64,000 nucleotides of DNA, taken from the NCBI RefSeq assembly GCF_008704205.1, contig NZ_VXLC01000015.1, positions 186,001 through 250,000 on the forward strand, in the 5' to 3' direction. The notes beneath the pieces are model-generated. The model saw only the letters and a list, made by a program, of their open reading frames with translations. It was not told the origin of the DNA and made no database searches. The stretch's first letter is position 1; each line of letters begins with the position of its first letter. Origin of the DNA: Nocardia colli (GTDB lineage: Bacteria; Actinomycetota; Actinomycetes; Mycobacteriales; Mycobacteriaceae). Positions 41,281 through 49,836 of this stretch are shown one piece after another. The position numbers were made by a program, and so were the translations under genes.

Positions 41281-44200
41281 ATGACGGCTACCGATCAACA
41301 CACATCGAACGGCGCAGAACGCCGGCCGGCGTCCCCGGCCCAGCCCGGTCTGTGGTTCGACAGCATCTACGGCGCGGATCCGACGGCGTACAACCAGCCA
41401 CTGGTGCTGCGGTTGGGCATTCAGCTCGAGCACCGCCACCTCGTCGAGGCGCTGGCCGTGGTGCACCGGGACCATGCCGCGCTGCGCACCACCTTCGATC
41501 TGGACGCCGACGGCGAGCTGCGCCAAGTGGTGCACCGCGAGCTGGCGCCGGAGATCGACGTGCGCGACCATCCCGGTGGTGACCTCGATGCGTGGGTGAC
41601 CGAACAGGTGGCCGAGATCGCCGGGGTCGCTTTCGATCTGCGCGCGGGTCCGCTCGCCCGGGTCCGGCATCTGCGGTTCGGCGACGCGGGCGACAGCGTG
41701 CTGGTGTTCAACATTCACCACACCGTCTTCGACGGCATGTCCTGGAAGCCGTACCTCACCCAGGTGGAAGCGGCCTACACCGCGGTGGGGCGCGGTGCCG
41801 AGCCGCCGCGGGAAGACCGCCGCCAGGCCATCGAGGCCTACGCGCGCTGGGCCGAGCTGTCCGCCGATCCCGAAACGCTGCGGTTCTGGCGGGACAAGCT
41901 CGCCGACGCCCCGGCGGCCGCACCGCTCGGCCTGCCCGCCGAGGGGCCCGCCCGGCACGTGACCCGGCAGTCGGTGCTCGATGCCGAGATGTCGGCGCGG
42001 GTGCGCGAGTTCTGCGCCGCCGAGGGCGTCACCACCAGCATGTTCTTCGTCGCCCTCAGCTTCGTGATGCTGCACCGGCAGACCGGCCAGGACCATGTCC
42101 TGCTCGGCATTCCGGTGTCAGTGCGCGGCGCGGGTGACGCGGAGGTGCTTGCCCACCTCACCAATACCGTTGTGCTGCAACACCGGCTGGCGGACGGAAC
42201 CACCGCACGGGACGTGCTGCGGGCGGCGAAACAGGAGGTCCTGGAAGGGCTCCGGCATCGGCACGCGCCGCTGGAGGCGGTCCTCGGCGAGCTGCGTTCG
42301 GCCGGTGGCAGCCAGGACGGGGCCCTGTTCAACGCGATGGTCACCGTAATGCCCGCCGCCGCACGTCGATTGGACCTGCCCGACTGGGGAGTGCAGACGT
42401 GGGAGCACGAGCCGGGCGGCGCCAAATACGACCTGGCGATCCTGGTGGACGAGACCTCCGACCACTTCACGCTGGTCGTCGAGCACGCGACCGCCGCGGC
42501 CGACGGCGAGAACTTCACCGACTACCTGGCGCAGCGCCTGCGCACCCTCCTGGACAGCGTGCTCACCGACTCGGACGTGCCGGTCGACGATCTGCGCTGG
42601 ACCGGTGACGCGGAGCAGCGGGCGATCGCCGAGCTGTGCGCGCGCCGCAGCGATGCGCCCGAACTCGGCACCGAGCTGACCGCCGACCTGTTCACGGCGA
42701 GCGCCGACGCTGCGAGCACTGAGCCTGCGGTGACGGTGGACGGCACCGCGATCACGTACGCCGAATTGGCAACGCGCGCAGACGCGGTCGCCGCGAACCT
42801 GGCCGCCAGGGGAGTGCGCGACGGGCAGCCGGTCGCCGTGCTGATGCGGTCGAGCCTCGAGCTGATCGCGACGGTCATCGGGATCCTGCGCGCCGGCGGC
42901 AGCTACGTCACGCTCGACGCCGATCAGCCATGGGATCGACTGAACTTCACCCTGAACGACTGTGGCGCAGAGATTCTGGTGCGCGCCCCTGAGATCGACA
43001 TCGCCGAGGCCTCGCTGCCGTCTGGGCTCGAGGTCATCGATGTGACCGAAATAGCCAGCGCCGACGCCTCATTCGAGGGCCGGCGGAAGGCGCCGGAGGA
43101 TGCCGCGTACATCGTGTACACGTCGGGTTCCACGGGTCGTCCCAAGGGCGTTCGGCTGCCGGAGATCACGCTGGCCAACCTCGTGCACAACCAGGCTCGC
43201 TTCACCTCGGATCTGAAGATGCGCACGTTGCAGTACATGCCGCCGGCCTTCGACGTCTTCGCCATCGAGGTCTTCGGAACCTTGTGCAACGGCGGCACTT
43301 TGGTGATCCCGCCGGTTGCCGCCCGCACCGACTTCGAGGCGCTGGCCACACTCTTCGCTGAAGAGCGGGTCGAGCGGGCGTACCTGCCGTACGTCACGCT
43401 CCGCGAGCTGGCCGCAGTGCTGCGCTCGTCCACGGTGGAACTGCCGGACCTGCGCGAGGTGTACGTCACCGGCGAACGCCTGGTGATCACCGGCGACGTG
43501 CGGGCGATGTTCCGCCGAAATCCGGAGGCCCGGCTGATCAACGCCTACGGCCCGTCCGAGGCGCATCTGTGCAGCTGGGACCAGCTTCCGGCCGACACCG
43601 AGGAATGGCCGACCATTCCGTCGATCGGCCGCGTGGTCGCCGGCGTCGACGCGTACGTGCTCGACACGGACTCGACCGGCGTGGACCGGCAGGTGCCGTT
43701 CGGCGTCGAGGGCGAACTCTGCGTCGCGGGACCGGTCGTGTCGCCAGGCTACATCGGGCTGCCGGACAAGACCCGCGAGGCCATGGTCCCCGATCCGTTT
43801 GTCGACGGCCAGCTGATGTACCGCACCGGCGATGTGGTCGTGCTCGCCCCGGACGGGCGCCTGCACTACCGCGGCCGCAAGGACGATCAGGTCAAGATCC
43901 GCGGCTACCGCGTCGAACCCGGCGAGGTCGAGGCCGCGCTGGAGCGGGAGCTGGACGTGGACGCTGCCGCCGTGATCGTCGTGTCCGAGGGTGGCGACCG
44001 CGCGCTGCAAGCTTTCGTGCAGGGCGCGGCGGAACCGCCTACGAACTGGCGCGATCGGCTCGGCGCGGTGCTGCCCGGATACATGATCCCGCGGCAGGTC
44101 ACCCGCCTCGACACCATCCCGGTGACGCCGAACGGCAAGACCGATCGCCGGGCGCTGGCAGCGCTGCCCGTCGAGTCGACGGCCGGCGACACCGATCATT

Positions 44201-45630
44201 CCGAGGTCGCCTGGACAGACTCGGAGCAGACGATGGCCGAGCTGTGGGGCGAGGTGCTCGGCCGCCGCCCGGCGACACCGGACGACGACTTCTTCGTCCT
44301 CGGCGGCCATTCGCTGCTCGCCGCCCGCCTGCACCGGCAGGTCAAACAGCACTTCCACACCGATGTAGCGCTGTCGACGCTGCTGAGCACGCCCACCCCG
44401 CGCGGCATGACGAAGAGCCTCGCCGACCGCTATGCCGCTGCCGCACCGGACCTTTCCACGGACGCCGAACTGCACGATCTCGTCGTGGGGGAGCGGCGCG
44501 AGCCCGAGCATGGCACGGTATTCCTCACCGGCGCAACGGGTTTCCTCGGCAGCCACCTGCTCGACGAACTGCTCCGCACCGAACAGCGGGTGCGCTGTCT
44601 GGTCCGCGCGGACACCGTCGCGGACGGCCGCGACCGCCTGCGCCGCACCTTCCGCAAGTTCGCGCTCGACCCCTCCGGACTCGACGAGGTGGACGTCTGC
44701 CTCGGCGATCTCGACCAGCCGCGGTTCGGTCTGGGCGACGACTACGACACCGTGGCCCGCGACGTGACCGAGGTCTATCACGCTGCGGCACATATCAATT
44801 TCGTGGTTCCGTATCACACGGTCAAGCGCACGAACGTCGACGGACTGCGGCACCTGCTCGACTTCTGCGGGATCAATCGCACTCCGCTGCGCCTGATCTC
44901 GACGCTCGGCGTCTTCCCGCCCGACTCGACCTCCGGTCAGGTCGGCGAGGACACGGTGCCGGGCGACCCCGGGTCCCTGGGCATCGGATACTCGCAAAGT
45001 AAGTGGGTCGCAGAGCAACTCGCGTTCCGGGCGCGGGCGGCCGGGCTGCCGGTCACCGTGCACCGCGTGGGCCGCATCGCCGGCCATCGCCGGACCGGCG
45101 CGTGCCGGCACGATGACTTCTTCTGGTTGCAGATGAAGGGTTTCGCGCTGCTCGGCTGCTACCCCGACGACATCGTGGAGTCGCCGGCGATCGATCTGTT
45201 GCCGGTGGACTACGTGGCGCGGGCCATCATCCGCCTCTCGGAAGGCAAGCCGGACAACGAGAATTGGCATCTCTACCACCCCGACGGACTCGACTGGCCG
45301 ACCATCCTCGAAGCCATTCGCGCCGAAGGTTACGCGACGGAATCGGCCACCGGATCAGTCTGGATGGCCGCCCTGGAACGCGAGACCGCCGAGAACGACG
45401 ACGAACGGCGCGGCCTCGGCCCGCTGGTGCCGCTCATGCGTGAGGGCGTGATGCGTCTCGGCGCGCACTCGTTCGACAACGAGAAGTCCAGGCGCGCCCT
45501 CGCCGACGTGGGATGCCCGTACCCGCAGGCGAATCCGGGCTGGATCCACCGGATGTTCGAGTACTTCCGCGCCGTCGGCGCCATCGCGCCACCGCCCGAG
45601 CGAGCTCATGGAGGAGACCAGAATGACTGA
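41281..45630 (+). CDS. NRPS module C-A-T-R, joins both halves and releases the aldehyde
   Basis: A 1449-residue protein. The condensation domain (about 15-440) has the active site HHTVFDG (146-152). The adenylation domain (about 465-960) has YTSGSTGRPKGVRLP and Asp658 (PPAFDVFA), the residue that binds an alpha-amine, fitting the alkyl-dehydroproline. Thiolation Ser1011 lies in GGHSLL. The C-terminal thioester reductase domain (about 1075-1449) has the NADPH loop GATGFLG (1084-1090) and the pair Tyr1237/Lys1241 (GYSQSKW). Reductive release gives an aminoaldehyde that condenses to the N10-C11 imine or carbinolamine, the DNA-reactive group of PBDs. ATG 41281 follows the previous stop directly. 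Confidence 0.95.
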   Translation: MTATDQHTSNGAERRPASPAQPGLWFDSIYGADPTAYNQPLVLRLGIQLEHRHLVEALAVVHRDHAALRTTFDLDADGELRQVVHRELAPEIDVRDHPGGDLDAWVTEQVAEIAGVAFDLRAGPLARVRHLRFGDAGDSVLVFNIHHTVFDGMSWKPYLTQVEAAYTAVGRGAEPPREDRRQAIEAYARWAELSADPETLRFWRDKLADAPAAAPLGLPAEGPARHVTRQSVLDAEMSARVREFCAAEGVTTSMFFVALSFVMLHRQTGQDHVLLGIPVSVRGAGDAEVLAHLTNTVVLQHRLADGTTARDVLRAAKQEVLEGLRHRHAPLEAVLGELRSAGGSQDGALFNAMVTVMPAAARRLDLPDWGVQTWEHEPGGAKYDLAILVDETSDHFTLVVEHATAAADGENFTDYLAQRLRTLLDSVLTDSDVPVDDLRWTGDAEQRAIAELCARRSDAPELGTELTADLFTASADAASTEPAVTVDGTAITYAELATRADAVAANLAARGVRDGQPVAVLMRSSLELIATVIGILRAGGSYVTLDADQPWDRLNFTLNDCGAEILVRAPEIDIAEASLPSGLEVIDVTEIASADASFEGRRKAPEDAAYIVYTSGSTGRPKGVRLPEITLANLVHNQARFTSDLKMRTLQYMPPAFDVFAIEVFGTLCNGGTLVIPPVAARTDFEALATLFAEERVERAYLPYVTLRELAAVLRSSTVELPDLREVYVTGERLVITGDVRAMFRRNPEARLINAYGPSEAHLCSWDQLPADTEEWPTIPSIGRVVAGVDAYVLDTDSTGVDRQVPFGVEGELCVAGPVVSPGYIGLPDKTREAMVPDPFVDGQLMYRTGDVVVLAPDGRLHYRGRKDDQVKIRGYRVEPGEVEAALERELDVDAAAVIVVSEGGDRALQAFVQGAAEPPTNWRDRLGAVLPGYMIPRQVTRLDTIPVTPNGKTDRRALAALPVESTAGDTDHSEVAWTDSEQTMAELWGEVLGRRPATPDDDFFVLGGHSLLAARLHRQVKQHFHTDVALSTLLSTPTPRGMTKSLADRYAAAAPDLSTDAELHDLVVGERREPEHGTVFLTGATGFLGSHLLDELLRTEQRVRCLVRADTVADGRDRLRRTFRKFALDPSGLDEVDVCLGDLDQPRFGLGDDYDTVARDVTEVYHAAAHINFVVPYHTVKRTNVDGLRHLLDFCGINRTPLRLISTLGVFPPDSTSGQVGEDTVPGDPGSLGIGYSQSKWVAEQLAFRARAAGLPVTVHRVGRIAGHRRTGACRHDDFFWLQMKGFALLGCYPDDIVESPAIDLLPVDYVARAIIRLSEGKPDNENWHLYHPDGLDWPTILEAIRAEGYATESATGSVWMAALERETAENDDERRGLGPLVPLMREGVMRLGAHSFDNEKSRRALADVGCPYPQANPGWIHRMFEYFRAVGAIAPPPERAHGGDQND

Positions 45631-47032
45631 ACAAGCGATGCGCTCGGTAGTGATCATCGGCGCCGGACCGGTCGGCTGCGCACTGGCCACGCTGCTGCGG
45701 CGGCAGGGTCTGGAAGTGGATCTGTTCGAGCGGCAGACCGAGTCGGCGGGCACCGGGTCCGGTCACTCGTTCAACCTCACGCTCACCTCGCGCGGGCTCG
45801 ACTGCCTGCCCCAATCGGTGAAACGCCGTCTCTACCTTCAGGGCTCGGTGCTGGCCAAGCGGATCATCCATCACCGCGACGGCGCGATCTCGACGCAGGC
45901 GTACGGGACGATGTACAACCACCACCTGCTGTCCATCCCGCGCGGGATCTTGCAGGACCTGCTGCGCGATCAGGCGCTGCGCGAAGGCGCCCGGATCCAT
46001 TACGGGCAGCAGTGTCTCGACGTGGACACCGCGCGACCCGCTGCGCTGCTTCAGGATCGAGACGGCTCGTCGAGCTGGGTCACCGGTGATCTGCTGGTCG
46101 GCTGCGACGGCGCCAACAGCGTGGTGCGCGACGCCATCGTCGCGGCGTATCCGAAAGATGTATGGATGACGCGGGATACGATCGCGCACGGCTATGCCGA
46201 GATCACCATGGACTACGGGGACGCCGACCCGACGGGTATGCACCTGTGGCCGCGCGGTGATCATTTCCTCCAGGCCCAGCCGAACCGGGATCAGACATTC
46301 ACCACCAGTCTGTTCAAGCCGACGGCGGGAGATGATGCGCTGCGGCACTTTTCGGGGCTGCCGTCCGCCGAGTCGATCAGTGAGTACTGTGCGACCGAGT
46401 TCCCGGATGTGTTCGGCCGGATGGCGGAGGTCGGCAACGAGCTCGCCAGTAGGAGTCCGGGTCAGCTCCGGATCATCAACTGCGCCCCGTATCACCATCG
46501 GCGCGCGGTGCTGGTCGGTGATGCCGCGCATGCCGTGGTCCCGTTCTACGGGCAGGGCATCAACTGTAGTTTCGAGGACGCCGCCACGCTGGCGAGTCTG
46601 CTGGAGAAGTTCCAGGCCGCGGTCCGTTCCGAGGGCGGAACCGTCAAGACGGTCGCCGAAGTCGTGGTCGATGAATACAGCGACGTTCGGGTGCGGGCGG
46701 GACACGCGCTCGCCGAGCTGTCGATGCAAAACCTGGAGGAGCTCTCCGACCATGTGAACAGCCCGCTGTTCCTGGAGCGCAAGGCGCTGGAACGGCGGCT
46801 GCACGAGCTGCGTCCCGACTTGTACACGCCGCTCTACCAATTGGTGGCGTTCACCCACATGCCCTACGACGCGGTGCAGCGGGTGCAGCAGGAGTCGAGC
46901 GCGGTGCTGGACGCATTGTGCGCGGGGCGCGACGTGCGCGCGGACCAGGACGCCATCATCGGCGAGTTCGCCGAGCAGTACGGCGACACGTTCACCCCGC
47001 AGTTGACCCCGTCGAAGCAGCGGACGGGGTGA
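45623..47032 (+). CDS. kmo: FAD-dependent kynurenine 3-monooxygenase
   Basis: A 469-residue class A flavin monooxygenase. It has the FAD loop VVIIGAGPVGCALATLLRR, a substrate region SFNLTLTSRGLDCL typical of kynurenine hydroxylases, VGCDGANSVVR (DG motif) and GDAAHAVVPFYGQGINCSFED (GD motif). It adds the 3-hydroxyl that becomes the C9 phenol of anthramycin. ATG 45623 with GGAGGA six bases upstream is preferred to ATG 45608; both lie inside the end of the NRPS gene, so translation is coupled. It is the last gene of the plus-strand operon. Confidence 0.9.
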   Translation: MTEQAMRSVVIIGAGPVGCALATLLRRQGLEVDLFERQTESAGTGSGHSFNLTLTSRGLDCLPQSVKRRLYLQGSVLAKRIIHHRDGAISTQAYGTMYNHHLLSIPRGILQDLLRDQALREGARIHYGQQCLDVDTARPAALLQDRDGSSSWVTGDLLVGCDGANSVVRDAIVAAYPKDVWMTRDTIAHGYAEITMDYGDADPTGMHLWPRGDHFLQAQPNRDQTFTTSLFKPTAGDDALRHFSGLPSAESISEYCATEFPDVFGRMAEVGNELASRSPGQLRIINCAPYHHRRAVLVGDAAHAVVPFYGQGINCSFEDAATLASLLEKFQAAVRSEGGTVKTVAEVVVDEYSDVRVRAGHALAELSMQNLEELSDHVNSPLFLERKALERRLHELRPDLYTPLYQLVAFTHMPYDAVQRVQQESSAVLDALCAGRDVRADQDAIIGEFAEQYGDTFTPQLTPSKQRTG

Positions 47033-47042
47033 GGACGGCAGG

Positions 47043-47771
47043 CTACCCGGCGGCTCCACCGGCGCGGGCCGGCTCGGCCTGCGCCGGCTTGCCGCGGGTC
47101 GCCTCGTCGTTGAAGCGGAAGCCGACGCCGTGCACGGTGACGATCCAGTCCGGCGAGCCGAGCTTCTTGCGGACGCTGCTGAGGTGGGTGTCGATGGTCC
47201 GGCTGGCCAGCGACGTCACCTCGGCGTCCACGTCGTCATACCCCCACACCCGTTGGAGCAGTTCGGCCCGGCAGAAGACCTTCTGGGGTTCGGTGGCGAG
47301 CAGCCGGAGCAGTTCGAACTCCTTGCGGGTCAACTCGATCAGCCGGTTGCCGATTCGGACCTCGCGCAGCGCCGAGTCGATCTCCAGTTGGCCGACGATG
47401 AGCGCCGGTTGGGACATCATGTGTACGCGGCGCAGTAGTCCGCGCAGGCGAGCCATCAGCTCGCGGCTGTGATACGGCTTGACGACGCAGTCGTCGCAGC
47501 CCGCCTCCAGCGCCAGGACCTGGTCCAGTTCGAAGGACGAGAAACCGATGATCGGGATGTCGCTGGCCCGGCGAATTTCCCGGCATAGAGTGAGGCCGTC
47601 GAAGTCGGTGAAATCCAGATCGATGAGCACCACGTCGAAATCAGGATAGGACGCCATGGTTTCGGCTCCCGTAGTGGTCGGCTCGGGTTCGAAACCGTGC
47701 CGTTTCAGGTCATTGATCGTATCCTCGATCCCCTCGCAGTCCGCTACGATCAACAAGCGCGGATGAAGCAA
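47043..47771 (-). CDS. Orphan OmpR-family response regulator
   Basis: A 242-residue regulator. The receiver domain (1-115) has a probable phosphate acceptor Asp51 (LIDLDFTDFDG) and Lys in CVVKPYHSREL, but the usual N-terminal acidic cluster is reduced (IVADCE). The DNA-binding winged helix (about 125-230) includes LIELTRKEFELLRLL, FCRAELLQRVWGYDD and the recognition stretch LASRTIDTHLSSVRKKLG. No histidine kinase gene is nearby. It may be a pathway activator that works with little phosphorylation, like JadR1-type regulators that sense end products; this is inference. Start TTG 47771 has GGGAGGAG. It is convergent with the biosynthetic operon (10-bp gap). Confidence 0.87.
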   Translation of the reverse strand: MLHPRLLIVADCEGIEDTINDLKRHGFEPEPTTTGAETMASYPDFDVVLIDLDFTDFDGLTLCREIRRASDIPIIGFSSFELDQVLALEAGCDDCVVKPYHSRELMARLRGLLRRVHMMSQPALIVGQLEIDSALREVRIGNRLIELTRKEFELLRLLATEPQKVFCRAELLQRVWGYDDVDAEVTSLASRTIDTHLSSVRKKLGSPDWIVTVHGVGFRFNDEATRGKPAQAEPARAGGAAG

Positions 47772-47864
47772 AGCGCTCCTCCCTTCTGGTGTTGCGATTC
47801 AGTTGTCGGGCTGTTTGCCGCTGATCGCGGCCCGACGTATCGAGTCGGCCGCGACGGTGCGATG

Positions 47865-49301
47865 TCAGTGGGCAGATAGCTCGAGCAGAACTCGAATAGA
47901 CGACTCGAGTGCGTAGTTCATCGAGCCGCCGTTCGGTTCGAACGCGGTGTGTTCACCGGCGAAATGTATTCGGCCCGCTGCCGTCCGGGTGTGCTCCATG
48001 AGCTCGCTGTGGCCCACTTCCGGCAGGATGTAGGCGCCGCCGGCGTAGGGCTCGTTGTCCCAGGCCACCGAGCTGCCGAGCTCGAAGTGGGCACGGGCGC
48101 CGGGCAGCATCTGCTCCACTTCGTGCAATGCGAAATCGACCCGCTCGTCCTCGGTCATGCTCGCCGCGGCCTGCGCGGGCCAACCGGTGAGCCAGCATTC
48201 GAGGATTTTGCGCGGGCCGGGTAGTCGCGGCGTGGCGTCGCGGACGGTGCAGATCGCGGTGTCCGCGGAGAGCATCAGTTTGTCTTCCGGCCAGAACTTT
48301 TTGCGCATCTGAAGGTAGATGCGCAGCACGGAAACGTATTTGAGGGTGCGGATCGCCGAATGCTTCGCGGCCGACAGTCCGGCCATCGACAGATTGAGCC
48401 GGCGCATGCTGCTGAACGGCGCGGTGACAACGGCCCGGTCCGCGCTGATCGTCTGCAACCGGTCGCGGTCGAGGAAGGTGACCTGTGCTTCGTGCTCGCT
48501 CTGGGTGATGCGGACTACCGGGCTGCGGTAATGGATATGGTCTTTCACCTTGTCCGCGAGCGCATGGGCGAGCAGGTCGGTGCCGCCCTTGACCTTGTAC
48601 CACTGGGCTCCGGCGGCGGAGAACGAGCGTGGGCTCGACTCGTAGCGGGCCCAGGCCATCGCGGAGGCGGATTCCAGTTCGCCGCCGCGCATTTCGAGGA
48701 ACAGCGGTTCGATCAGGGCGATCGCGCCGGCCGACGCGCCGCGGTCGGTGAGGATCCGGCGCACCGAGATCTGGTCCAGCTCCAGCAGATTCGGCGTCGG
48801 GGTCCACTCCAGGGCCGCGACCTCCGGGCCGATGTTCTCGTTGAACTTCGTGACGTACCTGGCGAACAGATCGGCGACGGTCAGGTGCTGCTCATCCGGA
48901 TGGAGACCGAGCGCCTCGGCGTGGTCGGCGACCTGGTCCGGCCGGATGCGAATGCCGTTGCGGTAGTAGCTGAAATCGGTGTCGACGAGATCGCTCGGCT
49001 CGGTCTCTAGCCCCATTTCCCTGAGATAATGCATGGTGTAATGGCACTGTTCGGTCACCGTCATCGCGCCGGCCTCCGCATGCAGGCCGTCGGAGAAAGG
49101 GTGACGGAACGTCCAGGTTCGGCCGCCCGGCCGGTCACTGGCTTCCAGAACGGTGACTTTGGTCCCTTGCTTCGCCAATTCGAATGCGGTTGCGAGACCG
49201 GACAATCCGGCGCCCACAATGATGGCGGAATCGATGTTATTCTGAGACGGGAGACCACCGTCGAAGGTATGTCGGACGTCTTCTTGTGTAAGCCCCTGCA
49301 C
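47865..49301 (-). CDS. Flavin-containing amine oxidase
   Basis: A 478-residue amine oxidase with the dinucleotide fold SAIIVGAGLSGLATAFELA near residue 26, EASDRPGGRTWT, an intermediate NEPYAGGAYILPE segment and the C-terminal FAD motif GRIHFAGEHTAFEPNGGSMNYALES. It resembles bacterial monoamine and L-amino-acid oxidases. No step of the accepted PBD route needs it. It might oxidise an amine intermediate, supply or remove an amino acid, or belong outside the pathway. It lies 93 bases upstream of the response regulator gene in the same direction. GTG 49301 has GGAGGG. A CRP-like site lies 240 bases upstream. Confidence 0.87.
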   Translation of the reverse strand: MQGLTQEDVRHTFDGGLPSQNNIDSAIIVGAGLSGLATAFELAKQGTKVTVLEASDRPGGRTWTFRHPFSDGLHAEAGAMTVTEQCHYTMHYLREMGLETEPSDLVDTDFSYYRNGIRIRPDQVADHAEALGLHPDEQHLTVADLFARYVTKFNENIGPEVAALEWTPTPNLLELDQISVRRILTDRGASAGAIALIEPLFLEMRGGELESASAMAWARYESSPRSFSAAGAQWYKVKGGTDLLAHALADKVKDHIHYRSPVVRITQSEHEAQVTFLDRDRLQTISADRAVVTAPFSSMRRLNLSMAGLSAAKHSAIRTLKYVSVLRIYLQMRKKFWPEDKLMLSADTAICTVRDATPRLPGPRKILECWLTGWPAQAAASMTEDERVDFALHEVEQMLPGARAHFELGSSVAWDNEPYAGGAYILPEVGHSELMEHTRTAAGRIHFAGEHTAFEPNGGSMNYALESSIRVLLELSAH

Positions 49302-49836
49302 TGCTTTCCCTCCGGTGAACTGCGCTTGATTTCCACCGGCTCAACAATGGTATTCTGAACCGAAATCATAAGACAAATCATCACGCTGACGGAAATTTAG
49401 TCATCATCGATCTTCAACCCAATGGGATGAAATTATCGTATCAAGGTGCCCGAAGGCGAGCAAACAAGTTTCAGTAGCCAGAATTTAGCTCGGCGAGGGT
49501 GGTTCACACCTCTCTGCCTGGATGGCGTTTGCTTGTCGCTGTGTGACCGTTATCACACAATGGCTCCTGTTTGGCTCGCAACTAACCGCAGGCGACTGCC
49601 GACTGAGTGGTCTCTCTGTTGGTTAATATGCCTAGTCAAATTCGGTACTGGGCATGGTATTTCGAGTTGGTCAAGCGTTCAAGTATGGACTAGGGCTAAT
49701 TGTCTGCAATCGGCAAGTGGCGGATAGCCGACCGGTCGGTCTTGCATTCGTGTGATCAGATGCCAAGCGGCTGCGCGGGCGAGCAGTAGTGCGCTCTGTC
49801 GGTGATGCCGACCATCTGTGAAAAGTATTGTCGGCG
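49302..49836. other. AT-richer intergenic region at the right border of the cluster
   Basis: About 535 bases with visibly lower GC than the surroundings and no convincing gene; a 93-codon frame (49446-49727) gives Trp/Cys/Arg-rich sequence without ribosome binding site. It carries the upstream region of the amine oxidase gene, including a CRP-like palindrome and a TATGAT-like -10 near 49367 on the minus strand. It is the natural right-hand limit of the cluster. Confidence 0.6.
49540..49559. promoter_or_regulatory. Perfect CRP/GlxR-type palindrome
   Basis: TGTGTGA-CCGTTA-TCACACA is a perfect 7-6-7 inverted repeat containing TGTGA-N6-TCACA, the consensus bound by cAMP receptor proteins including actinobacterial CRP/GlxR. 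The nearest gene reading away from it is the amine oxidase gene (start 49301); the gene on the other side ends towards it. Confidence 0.7.

Noticed and set aside
16977..49301. Sibiromycin- or porothramycin-type product
   Set aside because: No glycosyltransferase or aminosugar genes, and only two methyltransferases, both needed for carbon methylation in an anthramycin-type scheme.
49446..49727. 93-codon plus-strand frame across the CRP-like site
   Set aside because: Composition typical of chance frames in AT-richer DNA, no ribosome binding site, overlaps the regulatory palindrome.
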